The translations under genes were made by a program, and so were the position numbers. Positions 1 to 5,345 of a stretch of DNA of 8,446 nucleotides are shown here, piece after piece (positions within the stretch are counted from its first letter, which is position 1; every line of letters starts with the position of its first letter). Below the pieces are notes generated by a model that was not told where the DNA came from, made no database searches, and was given only the letters and a program-made list of their open reading frames with translations. This DNA comes from Campylobacterales bacterium (lineage in GTDB: Bacteria; Campylobacterota; Campylobacteria; Campylobacterales; Sulfurovaceae): positions 1 through 8,446 of the forward strand of contig JACXUN010000083.1 of NCBI GenBank assembly GCA_014763905.1, given 5' to 3'.

Positions 1-13
1 AAGATTTGAAAAA

Positions 14-54
14 TCAAAATTCGTAGGACTAGCCGTAGCTAATTCAAGAATTTT
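14..54. repeat. left copy of an imperfect direct repeat
   Basis: This spacer segment resembles 1771-1811 in the same orientation. The two share an opening TCAAA, an exact AGGACTA (25-31 against 1783-1789) and an exact AATTCAA (41-47 against 1797-1803), with small length differences between those blocks. The two copies lie outside the inverted repeats that flank the luxS cluster. Similarity was judged by eye at roughly three quarters identity with gaps, so this may be a degraded dispersed repeat or partly chance in A+T-rich DNA. No gene is recognised in 1-84. Confidence 0.4.
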
Positions 55-68
55 ATTTTTTGAAGATT

Positions 69-82
69 GCCTATTTTTAGGC
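69..82. other. small stem-loop downstream of mnmD
   Basis: GCCTA and TAGGC can pair as a five-base-pair stem around a TTTT loop. It lies 33 bases beyond the mnmD stop, where a transcript end would be expected. On the minus strand it is followed by AATCTTCAAAAAATAAAA, not a clean U-run, so it is a poor intrinsic terminator. It could be a weak 3' structure or chance. Confidence 0.25.
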
Positions 83-84
83 TT

Positions 85-117
85 CTGTGACTATGATATT
101 CCGTCGAACTCAGGTTA
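85..117 (+). repeat. inverted repeat arm A (33 bp) at the 3' end of the luxS cluster
   Basis: These 33 bases match the reverse complement of 1712-1744 at 32 of 33 positions, and the match ends abruptly on both sides. The arm begins CTGTGACTATGATAT and ends CGAACTCAGGTTA. Its last three bases, read on the minus strand, are the TAA stop of mnmD. In a transcript running from luxS through mnmD, this arm would be complementary to arm B in the leader. It contains the AACTCAGGTT core that also occurs in the por leader. Confidence 0.9.
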
Positions 118-885
118 CCCGATAAAATCCACATCCCGTAAACTTCGGGCAGTCGGATTCCGCTCTATTTTCAACACCATATCGATGGCGTTCCATCCCT
201 CTATATCAGAGGGGGAAGCGATTAACGAACGGCGGGTATTTTCTGCCTCATAATAAAAAAGATTCAATCCGTTTTCATAGAGTCCCATACGGGTAACGGC
301 TGCTGTGGAGTAGGTCGTCACGATCCCATCCTCTGCTAATATCTTACGAATATCGGCGAAATACTCCCGCGTCCAGAGCAGTGGATTCTGCTTGGGGCTG
401 AAGGCATCTTGATAGACGATATCGATGCCCTTTTGAATCTGCGGTATCGATTCGCGGGCATCACCCAGCAATATCTGAATCTTGAACTGCTCATCCTCAT
501 AATAGAGGTTCTGACTCAACGCTTCAATCACCGGCTTTAGATGATCAAATGCCTGCGGATAGGTAAACTCTGCCAAAGAGCGGATCAAGGCTTCATCAAA
601 CTCAGGAGCCAGTATCTCTACTTGGGTCGTTAGATCATGCTCCTTGATATAATGGAGCGTAGCTAACGTATTATACCCCAGACCAAAACAGATATCCAAA
701 ATCGTTACCTGCTCTTTATCCGCTTGCAACTTCAATGCAGGGATAACATGTTTGGAGAGCGACTCATGCAATGCTCCGTCTTTGGTCGAATGGTATGGTT
801 CGTTGAACTCACAGGAATAGAGCGTCTTGCTCCCGTCTTGCGTTATGATCTCTTTTTTTTCATTACGTCGTTGGATATCGTACAA
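115..885 (-). CDS. mnmD: MnmD-type tRNA 5-aminomethyluridine methyltransferase (stand-alone MnmC methyltransferase domain)
   Basis: Predicted SAM-dependent enzyme that methylates the aminomethyl group on uridine 34 of tRNA anticodons, the final step towards mnm5(s2)U. It is cytoplasmic, 256 residues long, and corresponds to the C-terminal methyltransferase part of bifunctional MnmC without the FAD oxidase domain, as in stand-alone MnmD of Aquifex aeolicus. Visible features: a SAM-binding glycine loop, LDICFGLGYNTL (63-74); GDARESI (141-147); and YQDAFSPKQNPLLWT (158-172), which lines up with the DGFAPAKNPDMW segment of E. coli MnmC. The start is TTG at 885, placed directly after the TAA of the upstream gene (TAATTG), with AGGA six bases ahead; no better start is visible nearby. 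It is the last gene of the luxS cluster. The family is confident. The exact tRNA product is inferred, because without a fused oxidase the substrate would be nm5U made by another route. Confidence 0.85.
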   Translation of the reverse strand: MYDIQRRNEKKEIITQDGSKTLYSCEFNEPYHSTKDGALHESLSKHVIPALKLQADKEQVTILDICFGLGYNTLATLHYIKEHDLTTQVEILAPEFDEALIRSLAEFTYPQAFDHLKPVIEALSQNLYYEDEQFKIQILLGDARESIPQIQKGIDIVYQDAFSPKQNPLLWTREYFADIRKILAEDGIVTTYSTAAVTRMGLYENGLNLFYYEAENTRRSLIASPSDIEGWNAIDMVLKIERNPTARSLRDVDFIG

Positions 886-1188
886 TTAGAATCCTACTTC
901 GTCCAACTCTTTAAATTTAAAGGCTTCCATCAAATCCTCGATGCTCTCTTCTCGCCGTCGACTGAGTACCATCATTCCTTCGTTGAGAAAGTCGATATAG
1001 CTCTCAAACTTGTTCTCCAAAATAATAAAGTCAACCCAATCGGAATGCTCTTCTCTTGCATTGTAAAACATTACCGACTGCACTTCACCGTTATCAAAGT
1101 GAACTAAAGCCCAATGACGGGCTTGTGCCATCGGTACGATTTTTGAGGCTTGGGGATCATTTCCATCTACCGGTATCCAAACATACAT
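886..1188 (-). CDS. conserved-looking hypothetical protein between luxS and mnmD
   Basis: Encodes 100 residues that I cannot assign firmly. It starts MYVWIPVDGNDPQASKIVPM, then has a hydrophobic ARHWALVHFDNGEV stretch (23-36) and a charged helical C-terminus ending SIEDLMEAFKFKELDEVGF. The opening 'IPVD' followed by a segment of the type 'A.ALVHFDNGEV' loosely recalls the NifX/NifB C-terminal fold (dinitrogenase iron-molybdenum cofactor family), but this is only a pattern impression. There is no signal peptide, membrane segment or cysteine. The gene is real by context: ATG at 1188 one base after the luxS stop, AAGGA seven bases ahead inside luxS, and a stop touching the mnmD start. Translational coupling with both neighbours is likely. 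Confidence 0.75.
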   Translation of the reverse strand: MYVWIPVDGNDPQASKIVPMAQARHWALVHFDNGEVQSVMFYNAREEHSDWVDFIILENKFESYIDFLNEGMMVLSRRREESIEDLMEAFKFKELDEVGF

Positions 1189-1189
1189 A

Positions 1190-1699
1190 CTACAATCCTT
1201 TCAGAATCTCATCGCTTAGTTTAAGCTTCTTGTTGCTCATGGTTCCGATACCGCTGTCGAGTACCTCCTGAGCAATCTGTTTGGCATCCTCTAGTGAATG
1301 CATTTTACACGTCCCGCACTGATAGATATTGAGCTCCGGAATATCTTCTTGAGCCGCCACATGGAGTATATCCTCCATCGCTTTTTCCCATGCTTTAGCA
1401 ACGCTTTTCTTTTTCGGTGAACCGATCAATGACATATAAAATCCGGTTCGGCATCCCATTGGTGAGATATCGATAATCTCCACATCATGACCGTTAAGAT
1501 GATCTCGCATAAAACCGGCAAAGAGATGCTCCAAGGTATGAATTCCTTCTGGACTCAATGTCTTTTCATTTGGTTTACAAAACCGCAAATCAAAAACCGT
1601 AATATCATCCCCACACGGTGTTACCATACGCTTGGCAACCCGCACTGCCGGTGCATTCATTCTGGTATGATCTACAGTAAAACTATCTAATATTGGCAT
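1190..1699 (-). CDS. luxS: S-ribosylhomocysteine lyase LuxS
   Basis: Cleaves S-ribosylhomocysteine, the product of SAH nucleosidase, into homocysteine and DPD, the precursor of autoinducer-2. It works in the cytoplasm in the activated methyl cycle. At 169 residues it has the usual family length. The metal-binding HTLEH motif is at 54-58, the conserved catalytic cysteine at C83 in PMGCRTGFY, and the third metal ligand C128 in YQCGT; all key residues are present. The start is ATG at 1699 with AAGGA upstream at a normal distance. It is the first gene of a three-gene cluster, with one base separating its TAG from the next ATG. Whether AI-2 signals here cannot be told: no AI-2 receptor or uptake gene is in the window, and the role may be purely metabolic. 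Confidence 0.97.
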   Translation of the reverse strand: MPILDSFTVDHTRMNAPAVRVAKRMVTPCGDDITVFDLRFCKPNEKTLSPEGIHTLEHLFAGFMRDHLNGHDVEIIDISPMGCRTGFYMSLIGSPKKKSVAKAWEKAMEDILHVAAQEDIPELNIYQCGTCKMHSLEDAKQIAQEVLDSGIGTMSNKKLKLSDEILKGL

Positions 1700-1711
1700 T
1701 ATTAATCCTTA

Positions 1712-1744
1712 TAACCTGAGTTCGACGGGATATCATAGTCACAG
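1712..1744 (-). repeat. inverted repeat arm B (33 bp) in the luxS leader
   Basis: Reverse-complement partner of 85-117, differing at one base in the middle (C on this arm where arm A has T). Read in the direction of luxS transcription it begins CTGTGACTATGATAT and ends CGAACTCAGGTTA, twelve bases before the luxS start codon, so it abuts the ribosome-binding site AAGGA. It contains TATGAT, which resembles a -10 box, but no -35-like element lies at the right distance, and a better promoter is upstream. Confidence 0.9.
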
Positions 1745-1770
1745 CTTTACGAGGTTTTTTGTAGGCAAAG

Positions 1771-1811
1771 TCAAATTTTTGCAGGACTAACGAGTTAATT
1801 CAAAAAAATTT
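1771..1811. repeat. right copy of an imperfect direct repeat, in the luxS leader
   Basis: Partner of 14-54 in the same orientation, sharing TCAAA, AGGACTA and AATTCAA blocks. The region is also internally repetitive: TTTTTGTAGG near 1756-1765 and TTTTTGCAGG near 1776-1785 are near-copies twenty bases apart. It lies inside the predicted untranslated leader of luxS and outside inverted repeat arm B. Confidence 0.4.
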
Positions 1812-1820
1812 CAACGAGAC

Positions 1821-1829
1821 ATTATAGCA
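1821..1829 (-). promoter_or_regulatory. extended -10 promoter for the luxS cluster
   Basis: On the minus strand the sequence reads TGCTATAAT, a perfect TATAAT preceded by TGC, which is an extended -10 element. No good -35 lies 17 bases upstream; TTTACA is present but about 21 bases away. Weak or absent -35 boxes are usual for sigma-70 promoters in Campylobacterota, and the upstream stretch is rich in T. Initiation near 1814 would give a leader of about 115 bases containing the direct repeat and inverted repeat arm B. Confidence 0.6.
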
Positions 1830-1894
1830 CGCAGAGCTAAGGATTACTGTAAAAACAATAAAAAATATAAAATTAAGATTTGTTAATAGAGGGC

Positions 1895-1920
1895 AAAAAG
1901 AAATAGGGACTCTGTCCCTA
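1895..1920 (-). terminator. intrinsic terminator of the por operon
   Basis: TAGGGAC and GTCCCTA form a perfect seven-base-pair stem around a three-base loop. On the minus strand the stem is followed at once by TTTCTTTTT. It begins 18 bases past the porB stop, which is the expected layout for a rho-independent terminator. The near-perfect palindrome also resembles the short GGGAC...GTCCC units found as dispersed REP-type repeats in some bacteria, so a repeat origin is possible. Confidence 0.75.
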
Positions 1921-1938
1921 CTTCTGGAGAGAAGGCGA

Positions 1939-2892
1939 TTAGATTCTTGCCTCTTCTCGTCGTTGAAGCATTTCCCAGTTTTTGTTAACTTGTTTTTGTA
2001 CTTCGTCAATAATATGTCGATACTCAGGCTTGAAGAGGTGCTTATATCGACCTTGTGCCGCCATATACTCTTCTACCGTGATGATGTTTTTTGGTCGGTA
2101 AAGAATATTTAGCTCGTGACCGTCAATAATCTCATAAACCGGGAACATCAATGAATCGGTTGCCAAGTCAGCCAAACCGATGGTGTCTTTTGGATCAAAT
2201 TTCCACTCGGTACAACATGGAGACACGGTGTTAATAAAACATGGTCCCTCTGTCTCTAGCGCTTTTTGGAAACCTTTAGCCATAATTTTCCATTTATTTG
2301 GAGCCAACTGAGCAACATATGGAGCTCCGTGAGCGGCCATGATCGCTACGAGGTCTTTTTTCTTCTCTTTTTTACCGTAAGAGTGTGAACCCGCTTGTGC
2401 CGTGCTAGTGGTCGCTCCGATTGGTGTTGCAGAAGATCGCTGACCACCGGTGTTGGCATAATTTTCGTTATCCAAACAGATGTAAGTAAAGTCATGACCT
2501 CGTTCTATCGCACCTGATAACCATTGGAAACCGATATCATAGGTCGAACCATCACCCCCGAATGCTACGAATTTGGTCGAAGCATTGTTGTCTTTGAGGG
2601 TTCCTTTTTTCTTTCGAGCTTTGAACATCGCCTCTGCTCCAGCAGCCGCTGTAGCCGCATTTTCAAATCCGATGTGAATCCAAGAGGTATCCCATGAAGT
2701 AAACGGATAAACCGCTGTTGATACTTCAAGACATCCGGTATTGGTCGCGATAACCAAATTATCATCGGTACAGTTCATCAACTCTCGAACAATCATAGAG
2801 TGAGCACACCCTGGACAGAGTGTGTGTGCACCTTCAAATCTATCATTGGTGGTTGAGAACTCTTTTAAGTTTTTAATTGATGTAATCGCCAT
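1939..2892 (-). CDS. porB: pyruvate:ferredoxin (flavodoxin) oxidoreductase, beta subunit
   Basis: Thiamine-diphosphate-binding subunit of the four-part pyruvate oxidoreductase, which interconverts pyruvate + CoA and acetyl-CoA + CO2 with electron transfer to a low-potential carrier. 317 residues. CPGC (26-29), C54 in NTGCLEVS and the C226-C227 pair are the expected ligands of a [4Fe-4S] cluster. The ThDP/Mg site is GDGSTYDIG (113-121) with DNENYANTGGQ (141-151). NTGC and YANTGGQ are typical of PorB. The start is ATG at 2892, with a GGGG site seven bases ahead inside the end of porA. Only three bases separate the porA stop from this start, so the two subunits are probably translationally coupled. 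It is the last gene of the operon, followed by a terminator hairpin. An overlapping minus-strand frame at 1800-2009 was not accepted as a gene. Confidence 0.95.
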   Translation of the reverse strand: MAITSIKNLKEFSTTNDRFEGAHTLCPGCAHSMIVRELMNCTDDNLVIATNTGCLEVSTAVYPFTSWDTSWIHIGFENAATAAAGAEAMFKARKKKGTLKDNNASTKFVAFGGDGSTYDIGFQWLSGAIERGHDFTYICLDNENYANTGGQRSSATPIGATTSTAQAGSHSYGKKEKKKDLVAIMAAHGAPYVAQLAPNKWKIMAKGFQKALETEGPCFINTVSPCCTEWKFDPKDTIGLADLATDSLMFPVYEIIDGHELNILYRPKNIITVEEYMAAQGRYKHLFKPEYRHIIDEVQKQVNKNWEMLQRREEARI

Positions 2893-2895
2893 TCG

Positions 2896-4128
2896 TTAAC
2901 CCCTTTTTGTTTGAAAGAATCCAAGTTTAGGACCTCTAAGTCCGCTAAACTGTTGAATATCTGTTGTAATATGACCCGCTTCTGCGTGTGCTTTTTGCTC
3001 TTTTAAAATTCGTTTTGCTTCTGCTACCGAGAAGTCACGTCCGCCCAAACCGTAGATAAAGTTGGTGACCAATGGTCGGTTAGCCGTGGTATAAAGAGCT
3101 GCGGAAACCTCATTGAAGAGTGCACCCATTGCTCCACCCGGACTTGAACGATCGAGTACCGCAACCGATTTTGTGTTTTCTAACGCTTCTCTGATCGCAT
3201 CATACGGGAATGGTCTAAAGCATCGTGGTGCCACGATACCAGCTTTGATTCCCTCTTCTCTAAGTTCTCTAGCCGCAACAATTGCTGTCTCAACAGTTGT
3301 TCCTAATGCTACGATTGCTACTTCAGCATCTTCCATCATATACGATTCAACTCGTTTGTATTTTCTTCCTGAAAGTTTTTCAAATTCAGCGAATACCTCT
3401 TCAATTACTGCACGGGAATCGATAATCGCTTTGTGCTGTCGTGCTTTATGCTCGAAATGCCAATCTTCTTCAGTTTGGGCACCGTAAGTTACCGGTCGAG
3501 AGAAGTCTAGCATATCATCTAGCGGTTGAAAGTCACCGACAAAGTTATACGCTACTTCATCTGGCAACGGATAAACGTTTTGTGCCGTGTGTGAGGTGAT
3601 AAATCCATCTTGGTGAACCATAACCGGAAGTCTGACGCTGTGGTTTTCACCGATTTTAAATGCACATAGTGTCATATCGTACGCCTCTTGTGCATTAAAC
3701 GCATCCAATTGAATCCAACCGGAATCACGCCCCAAATACATATCTGAGTGGTCACCTCGAACGTTAAGCGGAGAGGCCAACGCACGGTTAACAACGGTCA
3801 GAACGATTGGAAGTCTCATCCCTGATGCTTGGTACAATACCTCTGTCATCAAAGCAAAACCTTGTGAAGAAGTCGCCGTGGCAACCCGTCCACCGGCAGC
3901 CGATGCACCGACACATCCTGACATTGCCGCATGCTCAGACTCAACCATAACGAATTCACCGTCGATGTATCCATTGGCTACATAACTGCCATAGTTTTCA
4001 ACGATAGGGGTTGATGGGGTAATTGGATAGGCTGCAACAACATCAACTTGAGCTTGTCTTAATGCCTGAGAAGCGGCATAGTTACCATCCCAAACTTCTC
4101 TCTCTTGTAAATCAAATTTTTCTGCCAT
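2896..4128 (-). CDS. porA: pyruvate:ferredoxin (flavodoxin) oxidoreductase, alpha subunit
   Basis: Alpha subunit, carrying the pyrimidine-side ThDP domain and the transketolase C-terminal-like domain of the complex. 410 residues from the chosen start, close to the H. pylori protein as I recall it. YPITPST (34-40), VESEHAA (62-68) and TATSSQG (84-90) are the conserved family segments, and GDHSDMYLGRDSGW (125-138) lies in the substrate-binding region. The C-terminal half has the AIVALGTTVETA and APRCFRPFP stretches of the domain that follows. The frame stays open to 4182, but ATG 4128 is preferred because it follows AAGGGA at good spacing, gives the expected MAEK-type start and avoids a 38-base overlap with porD. 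Sixteen bases separate it from the porD stop. Confidence 0.95.
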   Translation of the reverse strand: MAEKFDLQEREVWDGNYAASQALRQAQVDVVAAYPITPSTPIVENYGSYVANGYIDGEFVMVESEHAAMSGCVGASAAGGRVATATSSQGFALMTEVLYQASGMRLPIVLTVVNRALASPLNVRGDHSDMYLGRDSGWIQLDAFNAQEAYDMTLCAFKIGENHSVRLPVMVHQDGFITSHTAQNVYPLPDEVAYNFVGDFQPLDDMLDFSRPVTYGAQTEEDWHFEHKARQHKAIIDSRAVIEEVFAEFEKLSGRKYKRVESYMMEDAEVAIVALGTTVETAIVAARELREEGIKAGIVAPRCFRPFPYDAIREALENTKSVAVLDRSSPGGAMGALFNEVSAALYTTANRPLVTNFIYGLGGRDFSVAEAKRILKEQKAHAEAGHITTDIQQFSGLRGPKLGFFQTKRG

Positions 4129-4144
4129 GAATGTTCCCTTCTTA

Positions 4145-4600
4145 TTATTTCTCTTTTTTCTTTTTCTCTGGCCACTGAGCAAGTGCTTCTTCTAACTCCG
4201 TATACTCTCCAAACATTAAAAGAGATTTTGGATTAGTAGGACAAACCTCTACACATACCTCACACCCTTTACAGTGATCATAATCGATTCCTAACATCTG
4301 CTTATCTCGTGAGAGGATTGAACTATCCGGACACCATACCCAACAGTTTTGACAGTCGATACAGATATCTCGGTTAAATACAGGCTTTTTAACTCGCCAA
4401 GAAGCAACCGTCGCAGTATATGAGTTGAAGTTTGAGTAGGCTCTCTCTTCTGATTTGAGATTAGCAATATTGGTTGCATCTCCTTCAAACGACGGAAGAA
4501 CAGTTCCTTGTGTTACTTCATCCCAACCAACAAGCCCGCTTTTGTTTTCGAGTCCTCTCTGACCTCGCTTTGCTTGTGCTAATAGTCTTAAATCTTGCAT
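4145..4600 (-). CDS. porD: pyruvate:ferredoxin (flavodoxin) oxidoreductase, delta subunit (2x[4Fe-4S] ferredoxin)
   Basis: Electron-transfer subunit with two ferredoxin-type [4Fe-4S] clusters that take electrons from the ThDP/Fe-S core towards ferredoxin or flavodoxin. 151 residues. The cysteine motifs are C80-x2-C83-x2-C86-x3-C90-P and C110-x2-C113-x2-C116-x3-C120-P, both complete. About 75 residues precede the clusters, longer than a bare ferredoxin, as is usual for Campylobacterota PorD. The tail is lysine-rich (PEKKKKEK). The start is ATG at 4600 behind a strong AGGAGG, eleven bases after the porC stop. Subunit order gamma-delta-alpha-beta fits por rather than oor, whose order in this group is D-A-B-C. 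Confidence 0.95.
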   Translation of the reverse strand: MQDLRLLAQAKRGQRGLENKSGLVGWDEVTQGTVLPSFEGDATNIANLKSEERAYSNFNSYTATVASWRVKKPVFNRDICIDCQNCWVWCPDSSILSRDKQMLGIDYDHCKGCEVCVEVCPTNPKSLLMFGEYTELEEALAQWPEKKKKEK

Positions 4601-4611
4601 TCTCTCTCCTC

Positions 4612-5175
4612 CTATTTCACTTCGTTGTAAGCTCTTGTGATCGCATTCATGTTTCCGTCAATAATCTTTTGAGGGAATTTAGCCAATACACGCTTCATGT
4701 TATCTAAGAAATAATCGAGTTCAAACATTCCCGAAATCTTAACGAATGCTCCTAGCATCGGTGCATTTGGGATAGAGCGTCCGATTGTATCAAGAGAGAT
4801 TTGTACACAATCAACGATGTATACTCTCTCTTCTTTACCGGCTAGAGCTGGAATCCCCGCCAAAAGCTCTTCTTTTGAGAGATGCGTTGTAATAATATAC
4901 TTGGTATGCTCCGCCTCATGCTCGGTAATATTGTCTGTGAAAGCCAAAGCAGGGTCAATAACCAATACGAAATCAGGGTTCATAAATTTTGCGTGATTTA
5001 GAATCTGTTCATCATCAATTCGGTTATAAGCTCTCAGTGCTGCCCCTCTTTTTGCTGAACCGTAAAGAGCAAAGGCTTGTACCTCTTTACCCGTTGTCGC
5101 AACAACATCCCCAAGGCTCTTAGCACCAGTTACAGCACCTTGACCTGCACGGCTGTGCCATCTTATTTCTGTCAT
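4612..5175 (-). CDS. porC: pyruvate:ferredoxin (flavodoxin) oxidoreductase, gamma subunit
   Basis: Gamma subunit (POR catalytic-domain family) of the four-subunit complex; called porC or porG in different species. 187 residues. The N-terminus, MTEIRWHSRAGQGAVTGAK, has the RxGQG nucleotide-type loop (GQG at 11-13) followed by the AKSLGDVVA helix. ALYGSAKRGAA is the conserved segment that follows. The frame remains open to 5235, but the extra 20 residues match nothing typical, while ATG 5175 has AGGAG five bases ahead and gives the family start. First gene of the operon, preceded by a structured leader of roughly 130 bases. Confidence 0.95.
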   Translation of the reverse strand: MTEIRWHSRAGQGAVTGAKSLGDVVATTGKEVQAFALYGSAKRGAALRAYNRIDDEQILNHAKFMNPDFVLVIDPALAFTDNITEHEAEHTKYIITTHLSKEELLAGIPALAGKEERVYIVDCVQISLDTIGRSIPNAPMLGAFVKISGMFELDYFLDNMKRVLAKFPQKIIDGNMNAITRAYNEVK

Positions 5176-5304
5176 GACTTCTCCTATTTTTTTACTCTCA
5201 ACCTGAGTTTTACAGAAAATTACTCCCCATAACACTCTATAAAACTCAGGTCATTATGGGGTATTGTATGCTCACCCCTCTTAAAAGGGGGTTCAACCCC
5301 AACA
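5176..5304 (-). promoter_or_regulatory. structured 5' leader of the por operon
   Basis: Read in the direction of transcription, this leader has five alternating tracts: G4 (plus positions 5297-5300), C5 (5287-5291), G4 (5275-5278), C4 (5258-5261) and G4 (5225-5228). Each can pair with its neighbour: GGGGTTGAACCCC forms one hairpin, CCCCTTTTAAGAGGGG a competing one, and CCCCATAA with TTATGGGG an eight-base-pair helix. A perfect 12-bp inverted repeat (5240-5251 with 5201-5212) interlocks with that last helix, so the two either exclude each other or form a pseudoknot. The short two-base link across a 12-bp stem makes a full pseudoknot less likely. The last arm ends 16 bases before the porC ribosome-binding site. 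No known riboswitch class is recognised; a regulatory role is inferred. Confidence 0.5.
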
Positions 5305-5310
5305 AAAAAA

Positions 5311-5316
5311 ATTATA
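5311..5316 (-). promoter_or_regulatory. -10 box of the por operon promoter
   Basis: The minus strand reads TATAAT, a perfect -10 hexamer, followed by a run of eight Ts (counting the last T of the hexamer). No convincing -35 is seen at 16-18 bases (TTTCTA at 16 is poor), which is usual for the housekeeping promoters of Campylobacterota. It lies 30 bases beyond the end of the HAD gene and about 135 bases before the porC start, so por is probably transcribed separately from the genes to its right. Confidence 0.6.
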
Positions 5317-5345
5317 TTCTTCATAAACTGCATAGAAACTATACA

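Noticed and set aside
2..253. Plus-strand frame open from the left edge through arm A of the inverted repeat (reading CDYDIPSNSGY over the repeat)
   Set aside because: It continues antisense into mnmD and stops without any domain. The corresponding frame at the other repeat arm is closed by stops on both sides, so the repeat is not protein-coding.
598..607. AAACTCAGGA inside mnmD, resembling the repeat core
   Set aside because: It is coding, lacks the final GTT and has no inverted partner, so it is probably chance.
724..1107. Plus-strand open frame of 127 codons
   Set aside because: It lies antisense across the unknown gene and mnmD, both supported by ribosome-binding sites and family motifs or tight packing. 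Its translation resembles no family.
1728..1733. TATGAT-like -10 box inside inverted repeat arm B as the luxS promoter
   Set aside because: No -35 or TG extension at the right distance, whereas an extended perfect TATAAT lies upstream at 1821-1829.
85..1744. Cluster as an insertion sequence with terminal inverted repeats
   Set aside because: No transposase or recombinase is encoded between the arms, the cargo is housekeeping-type, and the only flanking duplication is three bases. Kept as a repeat pair, not called a mobile element.
1800..2009. Minus-strand 69-codon frame with a hydrophobic C-terminus
   Set aside because: It overlaps the end of porB in another frame, runs through the terminator hairpin and the luxS promoter, and has no recognisable protein character.
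3113..3487. Plus-strand open frame of 124 codons inside porA
   Set aside because: Antisense shadow of a well-conserved gene; low-complexity serine/alanine-rich translation.
2896..5175. 2-oxoglutarate oxidoreductase (oorDABC) instead of por
   Set aside because: Subunit order gamma-delta-alpha-beta and the separate two-cluster delta subunit after gamma fit por; oor in this phylum is ordered D-A-B-C.
5176..5235. Twenty-residue N-terminal extension of porC to the first possible start
   Set aside because: ATG 5175 has AGGAG at proper spacing and gives the family N-terminus; the extension would also be coded by the inverted-repeat leader.
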